NCBI GenBank assembly: GCA_900314655.1
Contig: OMWC01000009.1
Span: 34,901 to 98,900 of the forward strand
DNA length: 64,000 bases
Direction: 5' to 3'
DNA from: an uncultured Prevotellaceae bacterium
GTDB taxonomy: Bacteria > Bacteroidota > Bacteroidia > Bacteroidales > Bacteroidaceae
Of this stretch, positions 34,432 to 43,245 are shown piece after piece; position 1 is the stretch's first letter, and each line of letters starts with the position of its first letter. The notes below the pieces were generated by a model. The model saw nothing but the letters and a program-made list of their open reading frames with translations, searched no databases and was not told the DNA's origin. The translations under genes and the position numbers were made by a program.

Positions 34432-35361
34432 ATGAGATATGCTGTGATAGGAACGGGTGCCATAGGTGGATACTATGGTGGCCAATTGATGCGTGCAGGA
34501 AACGAAGTGAACTTTCTACTCCATACGGATTATGAATATGTGAAGGAAAACGGATTGCAGATAGATTCTTGCAATGGCAGTTTCCATCTCGACAACGTGA
34601 ACGCATACCGCAATACGGCTGATATGCCAGAGGTTGATGTAGTGCTCGTTTGCCTGAAGAGCACTCGCGAACACCTGTTGAAGGAGATGTTGCCGCCCCT
34701 CATCAAAAACAATCCGCTGGTAGTACTCATCCAAAACGGTATTGGGCTCGAAGACGACCTTCAGGCTGCATTTCCGGAACTCCAGATAGCGGCAGGACTT
34801 GCATTCATCTGCTCGGGCAAGGTTGGCCCCGGGCATATTGACCACCAATGCTACGGCAGCATCAATATAGGTAACTTCTCATGCCATGATGAATCCCTGA
34901 TGACTCATTTCGTAGAGGAACTCAGAGTTGCAGGTATCGAAGCCAATCCCGTAGAGTATCTGGAGGCACGATGGAAGAAGGCCGTATGGAACATGCCTTT
35001 CAACGGTATGACCGTCGCCCTGAACACCACGACCGACAAGCTGTTGGAAAATCCTTCCACCCGACAGTTGATACGCGACCAGATGATGGAAGTGGTTGGC
35101 GCTTCCAAGGCTTTAGGTGTAAAAGGTATTGACGAAACGTTCGTGGAGAAGATGATCCAAATGACCGACGAAATGACACCCTATAAACCCAGTATGAAAC
35201 TGGATTATGATTTCCATCGTCCCATGGAAATTGACTATCTATATACGAAGGGTATCCATCAGGCAAAGGAAGCTGGATATACGATGCACAAGTTAGAAAT
35301 GCTGGAACAAGAACTCCGTTTTCTTGAAGAATGTAATCGTTTGCATCAACAAAATAGTTAA
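34432..35361 (+). CDS. 2-dehydropantoate 2-reductase family protein
   Basis: Predicted 309-residue member of the ApbA/PanE ketopantoate reductase family, which reduces ketopantoate to pantoate with NADPH. The N-terminal Rossmann motif GTGAIGGYYGGQL begins at residue 7; VLIQNGIG near residue 100 and the catalytic-Lys region ARWKKAVWNMPFNG near residue 182 are present, as is the C-terminal KPSMKLDYDFHRPMEIDYL stretch. With coaBC and coaX it may serve pantothenate/CoA synthesis, but the family has other alpha-keto-acid reductases, so the substrate is not certain and I give no symbol. Confidence 0.85.
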   Translation: MRYAVIGTGAIGGYYGGQLMRAGNEVNFLLHTDYEYVKENGLQIDSCNGSFHLDNVNAYRNTADMPEVDVVLVCLKSTREHLLKEMLPPLIKNNPLVVLIQNGIGLEDDLQAAFPELQIAAGLAFICSGKVGPGHIDHQCYGSINIGNFSCHDESLMTHFVEELRVAGIEANPVEYLEARWKKAVWNMPFNGMTVALNTTTDKLLENPSTRQLIRDQMMEVVGASKALGVKGIDETFVEKMIQMTDEMTPYKPSMKLDYDFHRPMEIDYLYTKGIHQAKEAGYTMHKLEMLEQELRFLEECNRLHQQNS

Positions 35362-35427
35362 AATTATTTAATTTATCGAGCTGTTAACGGACACAACAAA
35401 AGGCTGCAAATTTTTGTAATAAAAACC

Positions 35428-35459
35428 TTTGGTATTTAAAAAAATGTTCGTTACCTTTG
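35428..35459 (+). promoter_or_regulatory. Strong promoter of a candidate small RNA
   Basis: TTTG (35428-35431), 20 bp, TACCTTTG (35452-35459): a perfect match in both boxes and spacing. No reading frame follows; a terminator lies about 60 bp downstream. Confidence 0.8.
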
Positions 35460-35463
35460 CATT

Positions 35464-35556
35464 GTTATCCTGAAAACAATCTTTTTACCTTAAAAAAACT
35501 AATACCTATTGGAGATGTGAAGCGAAGAGCTGTGAAGCTATTCGCTTTCTTTTTTA
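35464..35556 (+). ncRNA. Candidate small RNA of about 90 nt
   Basis: A consensus promoter and a Rho-independent terminator (35520-35556) bracket about 90 bp with no usable open frame; the only late ATG is followed at once by TGA. Near the 5' end ATTGTT (35461-35466) can pair with AACAAT (35475-35480), but this hairpin straddles the likely start site. The middle is A-rich and unpaired. The gene sits in the convergent gap between the PanE-like gene and the TPR gene, so it is not a leader for either. I cannot assign a known RNA family. Confidence 0.6.
35520..35556 (+). terminator. Terminator of the candidate small RNA
   Basis: AAGCGAA (35520-35526) pairs with TTCGCTT (35541-35547), then a G-A mismatch, then AGCT with AGCT closing a GTGA (GNRA-type) tetraloop. 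TCTTTTTT follows. Confidence 0.85.
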
Positions 35557-35574
35557 TTATTGTTAACGTTGTCT

Positions 35575-36243
35575 TTATTTCAACCGTTTATAGAAATCCT
35601 GCAAGGCCGTTTTAAGGATCCCTTTTTTGACTAAAAGGTCAAGATCTGCCTTGGCTCCTTCGTAGTTTTCCATCATGATTCTGACATCTGCGCGGTTCAC
35701 CAGATGATCAGTCACATCGGGCTCCAACTGGATGGCCTGTGTAAAATCATACTCTGCCAAAGCATACATTTTGCGCTCACGCTCCATATTGGCACGGGCT
35801 ACATAGACCATAGCGTTATTGGGATAAGCCTCAACCAACTGATTGATCTGATCCATTGCCTCCGTAAAATGGCGGTCTTTCTGATTGAGCAAAGCAAGTC
35901 CCAAACGGGCCTCAAAGTTGGAAGGAACAATTTTCAACAGCGTCTCATAGTCAGCACGGGCAAAGTTATAGCGACCCAACTTCTCGTTGGCATAGGCACG
36001 ATAATAAAGACCAGCCGGATTCTCAGGGTCAAGACGGAGCACATAGTCGTATTCCGACAGCGCATATTCCCACTGCTCCAACTGCATATTGAGGGCAGCC
36101 TTCTTCAGTCGCAAATCGATAGAATCTGGCCGGAAGGAAAGTGCCTCGGTGGCTTCCTTCAATTCTTCACGCAGTTGCTGTTTGCTCTGAGCCGATATGC
36201 CCAAAGCAAACAACAACATACCTATTAGAATGAACTTACGCAT
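35575..36243 (-). CDS. Exported tetratricopeptide-repeat protein
   Basis: Predicted 222-residue protein with a signal peptide (to about ISAQ) and five or so TPR units from residue 25 to the end (for example [25 protein letters not shown]). It is probably a periplasmic protein-interaction scaffold. Its start overlaps the end of leuB by 8 bp, so it is translated with the leucine operon, although it has no evident role in leucine synthesis. Confidence 0.85.
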   Translation of the reverse strand: MRKFILIGMLLFALGISAQSKQQLREELKEATEALSFRPDSIDLRLKKAALNMQLEQWEYALSEYDYVLRLDPENPAGLYYRAYANEKLGRYNFARADYETLLKIVPSNFEARLGLALLNQKDRHFTEAMDQINQLVEAYPNNAMVYVARANMERERKMYALAEYDFTQAIQLEPDVTDHLVNRADVRIMMENYEGAKADLDLLVKKGILKTALQDFYKRLK

Positions 36244-37297
36244 TCTTGATATAATTAACGATCCACTCTCCTACTTCCTTCGTGCCGTACTTGGCTCCGC
36301 CTTCCACCTGAATCTCAGGGGTACGTACATTCTCATCAAGAGAAGCATCTACGGCCTTACGGATAAGGGCACCTTCATCCTGAAGTCCAAAGTATTCATA
36401 GAGCATCGCCACAGAGAGAATCTGTGCCAGAGGATTGGCAATGTTCAGGCCCTTTGCCTGTGGCCAACTGCCGTGGATAGGTTCAAAGACGGGAGTACTC
36501 TCACCAGTAGAAGCCGATGGCAGCAATCCCATGGAACCGCTGATGCACGATCCTTCATCGGTCAGGATATCGCCGAAGGTATTCTCCGTCACCATCACAT
36601 CAAAGAACTTAGGCTCGGTGAGCATCTTCATAGCAGCATTATCAACAAACATATAGTCGGTCACCACATCAGGATACTGAGGAGCCATCTCCTTGGCAAC
36701 CTGACGCCACAGCCGGCTGCTTGCCAGCACGTTGGCCTTATCAACCACCGTGACATGCTTCTTACGCTTCAAGGCATATTCATAGGCCACCTTCAGAATG
36801 CGCTCAATCTCTGGACGCGTATAGTAATTGGTGTCGTAGGCCTTGTCATAGTCTTGATACTTTTCGCCGAAATACATACCACCCGTGAGTTCGCGGATAC
36901 AGACGAAATCGGCACCCTCGATCAGTTCGTCTTTCAATGGACTCTTGTGCAACAGGCACTTGAAGGTCTGAACGGGACGGATGTTGGCGAAGAGGCCCAA
37001 CTTCTTGCGCATGGCAAGCAGTCCCTGCTCCGGACGGACCTTTGCCGTGGGATCATTGTCAAACTTCGGATCACCCACCGAAGCAAAGAGCACAGCGTCA
37101 GCCTCCTGACAGGTATTGAAGGTTTCCTCGGGGAAGGGATCGTCTACCTCGTCGATGGCATGAGCACCACAGATAGCTTCCTTGTAAATCACTTCGTGAC
37201 CGAACTTACCGGCAACAGCCGACATCACTGCCACACCTTGTTCCATTATCTCCGGACCGATTCCGTCACCGGCCAAAACAGCAATCTTTAATTTCAT
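36236..37297 (-). CDS. leuB: 3-isopropylmalate dehydrogenase
   Basis: Predicted 353-residue LeuB, which oxidatively decarboxylates 3-isopropylmalate to 2-ketoisocaproate using NAD. The N-terminus [15 protein letters not shown], the substrate loop [25 protein letters not shown] region near residue 90 and the [10 protein letters not shown] motif near residue 240 (metal-binding Asp) are all present, followed by [10 protein letters not shown] and EPIHGSWPQ. Length is normal. It follows the second LeuA-like gene by 14 bp. Confidence 0.96.
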   Translation of the reverse strand: MKLKIAVLAGDGIGPEIMEQGVAVMSAVAGKFGHEVIYKEAICGAHAIDEVDDPFPEETFNTCQEADAVLFASVGDPKFDNDPTAKVRPEQGLLAMRKKLGLFANIRPVQTFKCLLHKSPLKDELIEGADFVCIRELTGGMYFGEKYQDYDKAYDTNYYTRPEIERILKVAYEYALKRKKHVTVVDKANVLASSRLWRQVAKEMAPQYPDVVTDYMFVDNAAMKMLTEPKFFDVMVTENTFGDILTDEGSCISGSMGLLPSASTGESTPVFEPIHGSWPQAKGLNIANPLAQILSVAMLYEYFGLQDEGALIRKAVDASLDENVRTPEIQVEGGAKYGTKEVGEWIVNYIKNA

Positions 37298-37311
37298 GTT
37301 GATTTATATTT

Positions 37312-38910
37312 TTAGTTTTTCTTTTCCAGTTTCTCCTCAACGATGTTGAGCATCTTGAACGTAGCCTTGATAGCAGCTTCCGTCTGGTCGGCATCCAGTC
37401 CTCGCGTGCGGATAATCTTGCCGTCCTCCTGCCACGTGATGACCGTTTGCACCAGGGCATCCGTACGACCACCGGGAGGAATGCTCACAGCATAGTTGGC
37501 CAGCAGCGGGAACGTACGGCCAAGATATTTCTTATAGATATAGCGCAGCGCCTTCACGAAGGCATCATACTGACCGTCACCCGTGGCACTTGCCTCATAC
37601 TGACGGCCATTGATTTCCACCTTCACATTGGCACCGGGCTTCAGGCCGTAGGCCGTAGATACCATATAGCTGATGAGTTTCACCTTTTCCTCTTTCGTGT
37701 TGTGCTTCAGCACGTCGCTGATGATGAAAGGCAGATCTTCAGGTGTCACCACTTCCTTGCGGTCACCAAGCTCGGTTATACGTTCCGTCACGAGCCGAGT
37801 CTGTTCGGGTGTCAGCTCCAGTCCCAATTCTTCCAGATTGCGCATGATATTGGCCTTGCCGCTGTTCTTTCCCAGCGCATATTCACGCTTACGGCCGAAA
37901 CGCTCCGGCACAAGCTGGTTCATATAGAGCCCGCCCTTGCTGTCGCCATCGGCATGCACTCCGGCAACCTGGGTGAACACATTCTCACCGATTACTGGCT
38001 GATTGGGTGCCACGGCAATGCCGCTATAGCCCTCCACCAGACGGGAAATGGCATTCAACTCTTCTTCGTGGATACTGGTCTTGGCATGAAACTGATCCTT
38101 CAGGATAACCTGCACGCTGGAGAGCGGGGCATTGCCGCAACGCTCACCGAGGCCATTCACCGTGACGTGAAGTCCCTTGCATCCGCTGAGCACGGCGGCA
38201 AGCGAATTGCTCACGGCCAGGTCGTAGTCATTATGGGCATGGAAATCGAAATGCACACTGGGATAGCGTTTCTTCATCTTACGCATATACTCAATGACCT
38301 GCAGGGGATTCAGGATACCGAGCGTATCGGGGAGCATAAAGCGTTTAATCAAGCCCTCCCCACTTCCATCCTGGGGAGAAGTCAGGGCATCCATCAGCCG
38401 ATAGACATACTCGGGTGAATCCTTCATGCCGTTGCTCCAGTCCTCCAGATAGAGGTTAACGGTCATTCCCTGTTCTCTGGCATAGCTTACGGTCCTCAGG
38501 ATATCATTGATATGCTCTTCAGCCGTCTTATGAAGCTGTTCGCTGCAATGCCGTTCAGAACCTTTGGCCAGAAGATTGATGACATGGCCTCCACAGTCGG
38601 CTATCCAATCTACCGACAGACCGCCATCCACAAATCCCAGCACTTCCACCCTATCAGCCATCCCAATCTGATTGGCATAGCGGCAGATCATCTTCACGGC
38701 CTCCTTCTCACCCTCAGAGACTCGTGCCGAAGCTACTTCGATACGGTCCACATTGAGGTCACGGAGCAACATACGGGCTATGACCAGTTTTTCGTGGGGC
38801 AGAAAACTGACACCTGATGTCTGCTCTCCGTCGCGCAACGTGCAGTCCATGATTTCTATGAACGGCAAATGGCTTTTAGCCGAAGTATTCAGTTTCTCAG
38901 CAGTACCCAT
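37312..38910 (-). CDS. Second LeuA-family synthase (citramalate- or isopropylmalate-synthase-like)
   Basis: Predicted 532-residue protein of the HMGL-like family with a TIM barrel (about residues 15-300, DCTLRDGEQTSGVSF at the start, HAHNDYDLAVSNS with the metal His pair near residue 240), a linker and a C-terminal LeuA allosteric domain (from about 400). Such paralogues in Bacteroidota may be citramalate synthases, giving isoleucine by way of the leuCDB enzymes, or isopropylmalate synthases. The stretch at residues 175-186 (SPQDGSGEG) is encoded by a palindrome and looks like a small in-frame insertion. Its start codon overlaps the leuD stop by one base. Confidence 0.88.
   Translation of the reverse strand: MGTAEKLNTSAKSHLPFIEIMDCTLRDGEQTSGVSFLPHEKLVIARMLLRDLNVDRIEVASARVSEGEKEAVKMICRYANQIGMADRVEVLGFVDGGLSVDWIADCGGHVINLLAKGSERHCSEQLHKTAEEHINDILRTVSYAREQGMTVNLYLEDWSNGMKDSPEYVYRLMDALTSPQDGSGEGLIKRFMLPDTLGILNPLQVIEYMRKMKKRYPSVHFDFHAHNDYDLAVSNSLAAVLSGCKGLHVTVNGLGERCGNAPLSSVQVILKDQFHAKTSIHEEELNAISRLVEGYSGIAVAPNQPVIGENVFTQVAGVHADGDSKGGLYMNQLVPERFGRKREYALGKNSGKANIMRNLEELGLELTPEQTRLVTERITELGDRKEVVTPEDLPFIISDVLKHNTKEEKVKLISYMVSTAYGLKPGANVKVEINGRQYEASATGDGQYDAFVKALRYIYKKYLGRTFPLLANYAVSIPPGGRTDALVQTVITWQEDGKIIRTRGLDADQTEAAIKATFKMLNIVEEKLEKKN
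38353..38388. repeat. Palindromic GC-rich segment inside the second LeuA-like gene
   Basis: GCCCT (38353-38357) pairs with AGGGC (38384-38388), and CTCCCC (38356-38361) with GGGGAG (38373-38378). It encodes the Gly/Ser-rich stretch near residues 175-186 and resembles a GC-rich hairpin at 50979-50994. Confidence 0.55.
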
Positions 38911-39506
38911 TACTTATTCTTTGTTTCCCAGGTCTCGGTCTTTTCCTGATTCTGCACCAGGAAGTCAATATCGTCGAGACCGTTGATCAGACAATGCTTC
39001 TTATAGCCGTTGATATCGAAATGCTCACTCTTTCCCGTAGCCTTATTGGTCACGGTCTGATTGGGCAAGTCCACCTCCACCTCCATCCGGGGATTCTCCT
39101 TGATGCTCTGGAATAGTTCGGAGAGGAACTGCTCACTGACCACCACCGGAAGCACGAAGTTGTTCAATTCGTTATTCTTGTGAATATCAGCAAAGAACGA
39201 GCTGATCACCACCCGGAAACCATAGCCGGCAATAGCCCATGCAGCATGCTCGCGGCTGGAGCCGGAACCGAAGTTCTTGCCTGCCACCAAGATACATCCT
39301 CCATAGGTCGGATCATTGAGCACGAAGCCCTTATTGACACTTCCGTCGGGGTTATAGCGCCAGTCGCGGAACAGATTGTCACCAAAGAAACCCTCCTCGC
39401 GGGTAGTAGCCTTGAGAAAACGGGCGGGAATGATCTGGTCAGTATCCACATTCTCCAAGGGAAGGGGGACACAGGTTGATGTTATAACGTTAAATTTCTG
39501 TTTCAT
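38910..39506 (-). CDS. leuD: 3-isopropylmalate dehydratase small subunit
   Basis: Predicted 198-residue LeuD, partner of LeuC in isomerising 2- to 3-isopropylmalate. PLPLENVDTDQIIPARFLK at the start and the GKNFGSGSSREHAAWAI motif near residue 78 (substrate-binding Ser/Arg) are diagnostic. Its start overlaps the end of an unrelated lipoprotein gene by 17 bp, so it is separated from leuC by that gene although the two proteins work as one enzyme. Confidence 0.97.
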   Translation of the reverse strand: MKQKFNVITSTCVPLPLENVDTDQIIPARFLKATTREEGFFGDNLFRDWRYNPDGSVNKGFVLNDPTYGGCILVAGKNFGSGSSREHAAWAIAGYGFRVVISSFFADIHKNNELNNFVLPVVVSEQFLSELFQSIKENPRMEVEVDLPNQTVTNKATGKSEHFDINGYKKHCLINGLDDIDFLVQNQEKTETWETKNK

Positions 39507-40020
39507 ATTTCATTGTTTCGTTTATGAGCGAATCTACTGATTCAGGTACAACATCCTTAAACACCGAAGACAAATCTCCATTGCCTACATGAAGCGTCCC
39601 GCTATCCCCATCACAATGATACACATAGCCGTTGAAGACTACTTCGTCTTGTACAAATTCCCGCAAGGATTCGCTGTAACCGCCGGAGCATGCGCTCTTT
39701 TTCTCTTTCTTGAGTTTAATATCCATGGTACTCAAGGCGGCCTCTATCTCTGCGAGTTTGTTCTGATTGTAGGTTTTCCGAAGCAGTTCCTTGCCATAGG
39801 TGGTAACGATGAAGACCGTCGAATCGGCGCTGACCTCTATCGTGTAACTGCGATGATAATCAGGAGCCACACTCCTGTCACCGTAATGATAGACATACAT
39901 TGTAATTATCCCTTTCACATCTTTCTGAATATTCGTACTGCCACTTGAACAGGCTACGACAAATGCTGCCAATATCAAGACTGCAAAGAGCAGACAGGTG
40001 TAAATATAGATTTTGCTCAT
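39490..40020 (-). CDS. Hypothetical lipoprotein inserted between leuC and leuD
   Basis: Predicted 176-residue lipoprotein: a hydrophobic start ends in the lipobox VVAC near residue 24, followed by SSGSTN. The mature domain is of mixed beta type with two Cys (SACSGG and VYHCDGD), which could form a disulphide. I recognise no family. It is 12 bp after leuC and overlaps leuD by 17 bp, so it is co-transcribed and leuD translation depends on it. Nothing in its sequence suggests a role in leucine synthesis. Confidence 0.8.
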   Translation of the reverse strand: MSKIYIYTCLLFAVLILAAFVVACSSGSTNIQKDVKGIITMYVYHYGDRSVAPDYHRSYTIEVSADSTVFIVTTYGKELLRKTYNQNKLAEIEAALSTMDIKLKKEKKSACSGGYSESLREFVQDEVVFNGYVYHCDGDSGTLHVGNGDLSSVFKDVVPESVDSLINETMKYETEI

Positions 40021-40032
40021 TGGTCAATCTTC

Positions 40033-41430
40033 TTAAGATAACAACTCGCGGGGATCCGTAATCACTCCCGTGACAGCTGCTGCCGCAGCGACCAACGGAG
40101 AAGCAAGAATAGTACGCGCACCAGGACCCTGACGGCCTTCAAAGTTGCGGTTGCTGGTGGAAACAGAATATTTTCCCGCAGGAATCTTGTCATCGTTCAT
40201 CGCCAGGCAGGCAGAACAGCCAGGCTGACGAATCTCAAAACCTGCAGCTTCCAGAACCTTGTCAAGTCCTTCCTCGCGAATCTGACGATCCACGGCCCAT
40301 GAACCGGGCACCAGCCAGGCAATCACATGCTCAGCCTTACGCCTACCTTTTACGAGGGAGGCAAAGGCGCGGAAGTCTTCAATACGTCCGTTGGTACATG
40401 CACCCAGGAAGACATAGTCGATGGGATGACCCAACAATTTCTCACCGGGTTCAAGCCCCATATAGCCAAGCGACTTCAGGAAGCCTGCCTTTCCTGTCTC
40501 TGGTATGGTGTCGAGCATTGGCACACACTCGGTGATGCCGATACCCATGCCGGGATTGGTACCGTAGGTGATGCGCGGCTCTATGTCGGCAGCATCGAAG
40601 GTGAGTTCCTTATCGAACACGGCATCATCACCGCTCTTCAGCGTCTTCCAGTAAGCTACGGCATTATCCCATTCCTCGCCCTTCGGTGCAAACTCCTTGC
40701 CCTTGATATAGCAGAAGGTAGTCTCATCGGGGGCCACAAAGCCACCTCTGGCTCCCATCTCAATGGAGAGATTGCAGAGCGTCAGGCGGCCTTCCATCGA
40801 CATCTCGCGAACCACGTCACCTGCATATTCCACGAAATAGCCCGTAGCACCGCTGGTGGTGAGCTGCGCCATCAGGTAGAGAGCCACGTCCTTGGCCGTG
40901 ACACCCTTCTGCAGCTTGCCGTTGATACTGATGCGCATCGACTTAGGCTTCTGCTGCAGGATGCATTGCGAGGCCATCACCATCTCCACCTCCGAAGTTC
41001 CGATGCCAAAGGCCACAGCCCCCATTGCGCCATGGGTGGAGGTATGCGAGTCACCGCAGACAATGGTCATACCCGGCAACGAAAGTCCCTTCTCGGGACC
41101 CACCACGTGGATGATGCCGTTCGAACGGTCCATCATGCCATAGTGAGTCAGTCCGAAGTCACGGGCATTCTTCGAGAGCGTATCCACCTGTTTCTTCGAT
41201 ACTGGGTCCTCGATGGGTTTATCCTGATCGTGGGTGGGCGTGTTATGGTCGGGCATGCAGATAATCTGCTGCGGGCGGAAACACTTCAGCCCGCGCTGCC
41301 GCATCCCGTCGAAGGCCTGCGGCGACGTCACCTCATGACAATAGAGGCGGTCGATATAAAGCTGCGTAGGCCCGTCTTCTACGATCTGGACTACGTGTTT
41401 GTCCCAAATCTTATCAAATAGCGTATTCAT
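40033..41430 (-). CDS. leuC: 3-isopropylmalate dehydratase large subunit
   Basis: Predicted 465-residue LeuC, an aconitase-family enzyme with a 4Fe-4S cluster. [21 protein letters not shown] near residue 130, [16 protein letters not shown] near residue 345 and [10 protein letters not shown] near residue 405 supply the cluster cysteines. Length is as usual. It starts three bases after the leuA stop. The active enzyme needs LeuD, encoded one gene further on. Confidence 0.97.
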   Translation of the reverse strand: MNTLFDKIWDKHVVQIVEDGPTQLYIDRLYCHEVTSPQAFDGMRQRGLKCFRPQQIICMPDHNTPTHDQDKPIEDPVSKKQVDTLSKNARDFGLTHYGMMDRSNGIIHVVGPEKGLSLPGMTIVCGDSHTSTHGAMGAVAFGIGTSEVEMVMASQCILQQKPKSMRISINGKLQKGVTAKDVALYLMAQLTTSGATGYFVEYAGDVVREMSMEGRLTLCNLSIEMGARGGFVAPDETTFCYIKGKEFAPKGEEWDNAVAYWKTLKSGDDAVFDKELTFDAADIEPRITYGTNPGMGIGITECVPMLDTIPETGKAGFLKSLGYMGLEPGEKLLGHPIDYVFLGACTNGRIEDFRAFASLVKGRRKAEHVIAWLVPGSWAVDRQIREEGLDKVLEAAGFEIRQPGCSACLAMNDDKIPAGKYSVSTSNRNFEGRQGPGARTILASPLVAAAAAVTGVITDPRELLS

Positions 41431-41433
41431 ATC

Positions 41434-42939
41434 TTAATATCTAAACTTGTTAATACAGTCAATATAAGCCTCCACGGAAGCTGTCACGATGTCGGTATTG
41501 GCACCGAATCCGTAATACAGGTTGCCGTTGTATTCCACCTGCATATGCACCTTACCCATATCGTCAGAACCCTTCGAGATGGCCTGGATGGTAAACTCCT
41601 TCAGCGTCATCTGCTTCATGATAATCTTCTTCAGCGCTTTGATTGCCGCATCCACCGGACCGTTACCCGTGGCGGCAGCCTCAAACTTCTGGTTGCTGAT
41701 GTCAAGACCGATTGAAGCCACGCTCTTCACGCCCATGCCCGTGGTCACCTGCAGGAAGTCGAGTCTCACGGCATGATTATCCGCGCTGTCGGCTCCTGCC
41801 AGCGTCAGGATGTCGTCGTCGTTGACCTCCTTCTTACGATCGGCCAAGGCCAGGAACTTCTGGTAGAGCTTGTCCAGTTTCTTCTCGTCATCGACATTCA
41901 CGCCCAGCACTTCCAGCCGATACTTCAAAGCAGCACGTCCGCTGCGGGCCGTCAGCACGATTGAGTTGTCATCAAGCCCCACGTCCTTCGGGTTCATAAT
42001 TTCGTAGGTCTGCACGTTCTTCAGCACGCCGTCCTGATGGATGCCACTACTATGGGCGAAGGCATTACGGCCTACCACCGCCTTGTTAGGCTGCACAGGC
42101 ATGTTCATCAGTGAGCTCACCATGCGGCTTGAAGGATATATCTTCGTGGTGTTGATATTGGTGTCGATACCCAGTCCCTTATGGCATTTCAGGATCATGG
42201 CAATCTCTTCGAGCGAGGTGTTTCCGGCACGCTCGCCGATACCGTTGATCGTCACCTCCACCTGTCGGGCCCCGTTGAGCACGCCGCTCATCGTGTTGGC
42301 CGTAGCCATGCCCAAGTCGTTGTGGCAATGGGTGGAGAGAATAGCCTTGCCCGACGAGAGGCCGTCCACGTGCTCCATCAGGTACTTGATCTTCTCGCCA
42401 TACTCCTGCGGCAAGCAGTAGCCCGTGGTATCGGGAATGTTACACACCGTGGCCCCAGCCTTCACTACGGCCTCGATAACCCGCGCCAGATACTCATTGT
42501 CCGTACGCCCGGCATCCTCTGCGTAGAACTCCACATCCTCCACGAACCTCTTGGCATACTTCACGGCAGCCACGGCCCGCTCTATGATTTCCTCGCGGTT
42601 GGAGTTAAACTTGTACTTGATATGCGAGTCGCTCGTGCCGATACCCGTATGGATACGCTTGCGCTTGGCATACTGCAGCGACTCGGCTGCCACGTCGATA
42701 TCTTTCTCCACCGCACGTGTCAGCGCACAAATAGTAGGCCATGTAACGGCCTTTGAAATCTCAATCACGGAATTGAAGTCGCCGGGACTCGAAATAGGAA
42801 ATCCTGCTTCAATCACATCCACGCCCAACTGTTCAAGCTGCTTGGCCACCTGAATCTTTTCAACTGTATTCAGCTGACATCCCGGAACCTGCTCGCCATC
42901 GCGAAGCGTTGTGTCGAAAACAAACAATCTGTCACTCAT
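41434..42939 (-). CDS. leuA: 2-isopropylmalate synthase
   Basis: Predicted 501-residue LeuA, which condenses acetyl-CoA with 2-ketoisovalerate, the first committed step to leucine. [17 protein letters not shown] at the start, the [13 protein letters not shown] metal motif near residue 200 and [13 protein letters not shown] near residue 233 mark the catalytic barrel; the C-terminal 110 residues form the leucine-binding regulatory domain. It heads the operon behind a leader that encodes a branched-chain-rich peptide and a transcription attenuator (42982-43128). Confidence 0.96.
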   Translation of the reverse strand: MSDRLFVFDTTLRDGEQVPGCQLNTVEKIQVAKQLEQLGVDVIEAGFPISSPGDFNSVIEISKAVTWPTICALTRAVEKDIDVAAESLQYAKRKRIHTGIGTSDSHIKYKFNSNREEIIERAVAAVKYAKRFVEDVEFYAEDAGRTDNEYLARVIEAVVKAGATVCNIPDTTGYCLPQEYGEKIKYLMEHVDGLSSGKAILSTHCHNDLGMATANTMSGVLNGARQVEVTINGIGERAGNTSLEEIAMILKCHKGLGIDTNINTTKIYPSSRMVSSLMNMPVQPNKAVVGRNAFAHSSGIHQDGVLKNVQTYEIMNPKDVGLDDNSIVLTARSGRAALKYRLEVLGVNVDDEKKLDKLYQKFLALADRKKEVNDDDILTLAGADSADNHAVRLDFLQVTTGMGVKSVASIGLDISNQKFEAAATGNGPVDAAIKALKKIIMKQMTLKEFTIQAISKGSDDMGKVHMQVEYNGNLYYGFGANTDIVTASVEAYIDCINKFRY

Positions 42940-42981
42940 TTTTTATTTCAATTTACGAATTTGTTACACACTTCAGCGTAT

Positions 42982-43020
42982 AAAAAAACCTTTCGCACTC
43001 GCTCGGAAGTGGAAAGGTTT
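42982..43020 (-). terminator. leu operon attenuator (intrinsic terminator in the leader)
   Basis: On the minus strand AAACCTTTC (43020-43012) pairs with GAAAGGTTT (42994-42986), extended inside by CACT with AGTG past one bulged C, and followed by a T-run to 42982. It lies between the leader peptide and leuA. The segment CACTTCCG (43011-43004) of its upstream arm can instead pair with CGGAAGTG (43066-43059) inside the leader-peptide frame, which would break the terminator. Confidence 0.85.
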
Positions 43021-43041
43021 CATATACCAACACATCTGCAT

Positions 43042-43128
43042 TCACATGCACACCCTCACACTTCCGGCCGCCTCGCGCAGTCGAATAATAATGCTAATTA
43101 GGATGCTTAGTGAAATGCACTGTATCAT
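43042..43128 (-). CDS. leu operon leader peptide, 28 residues
   Basis: ATG at 43128 (minus strand) opens a 28-codon frame ending in TGA at 43042. The first part reads MIQCISLSILISIIIRL; in all it has 7 Ile, 3 Leu and 2 Val, and it uses the codons ATA and CTA that are otherwise rare here. It lies between a consensus promoter (43152-43183) and an intrinsic terminator, and the antiterminator segment overlaps codons 21-24. This is the layout of ilv/leu leader peptides that sense charged Ile/Leu tRNA by ribosome stalling. Too short for standard gene finding; coding status inferred from composition and context. Confidence 0.8.
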   Translation of the reverse strand: MIQCISLSILISIIIRLREAAGSVRVCM

Positions 43129-43151
43129 ATCTGCTGTTCTTTAATCGGCTG

Positions 43152-43183
43152 CAAAGGTACATATAATCATCCTTCCGTGCAAA
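43152..43183 (-). promoter_or_regulatory. leu operon promoter
   Basis: Minus strand: TTTG (43183-43180), 20 bp, TACCTTTG (43159-43152), a full consensus match. Transcription would start near 43147, about 20 nt before the leader-peptide ATG. Confidence 0.85.
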
Positions 43184-43245
43184 TAATTCGTAACTTTTTT
43201 ATCGAAAAATATTTCAAATTGTATTTTCTGTTCCCTAATTTACTC

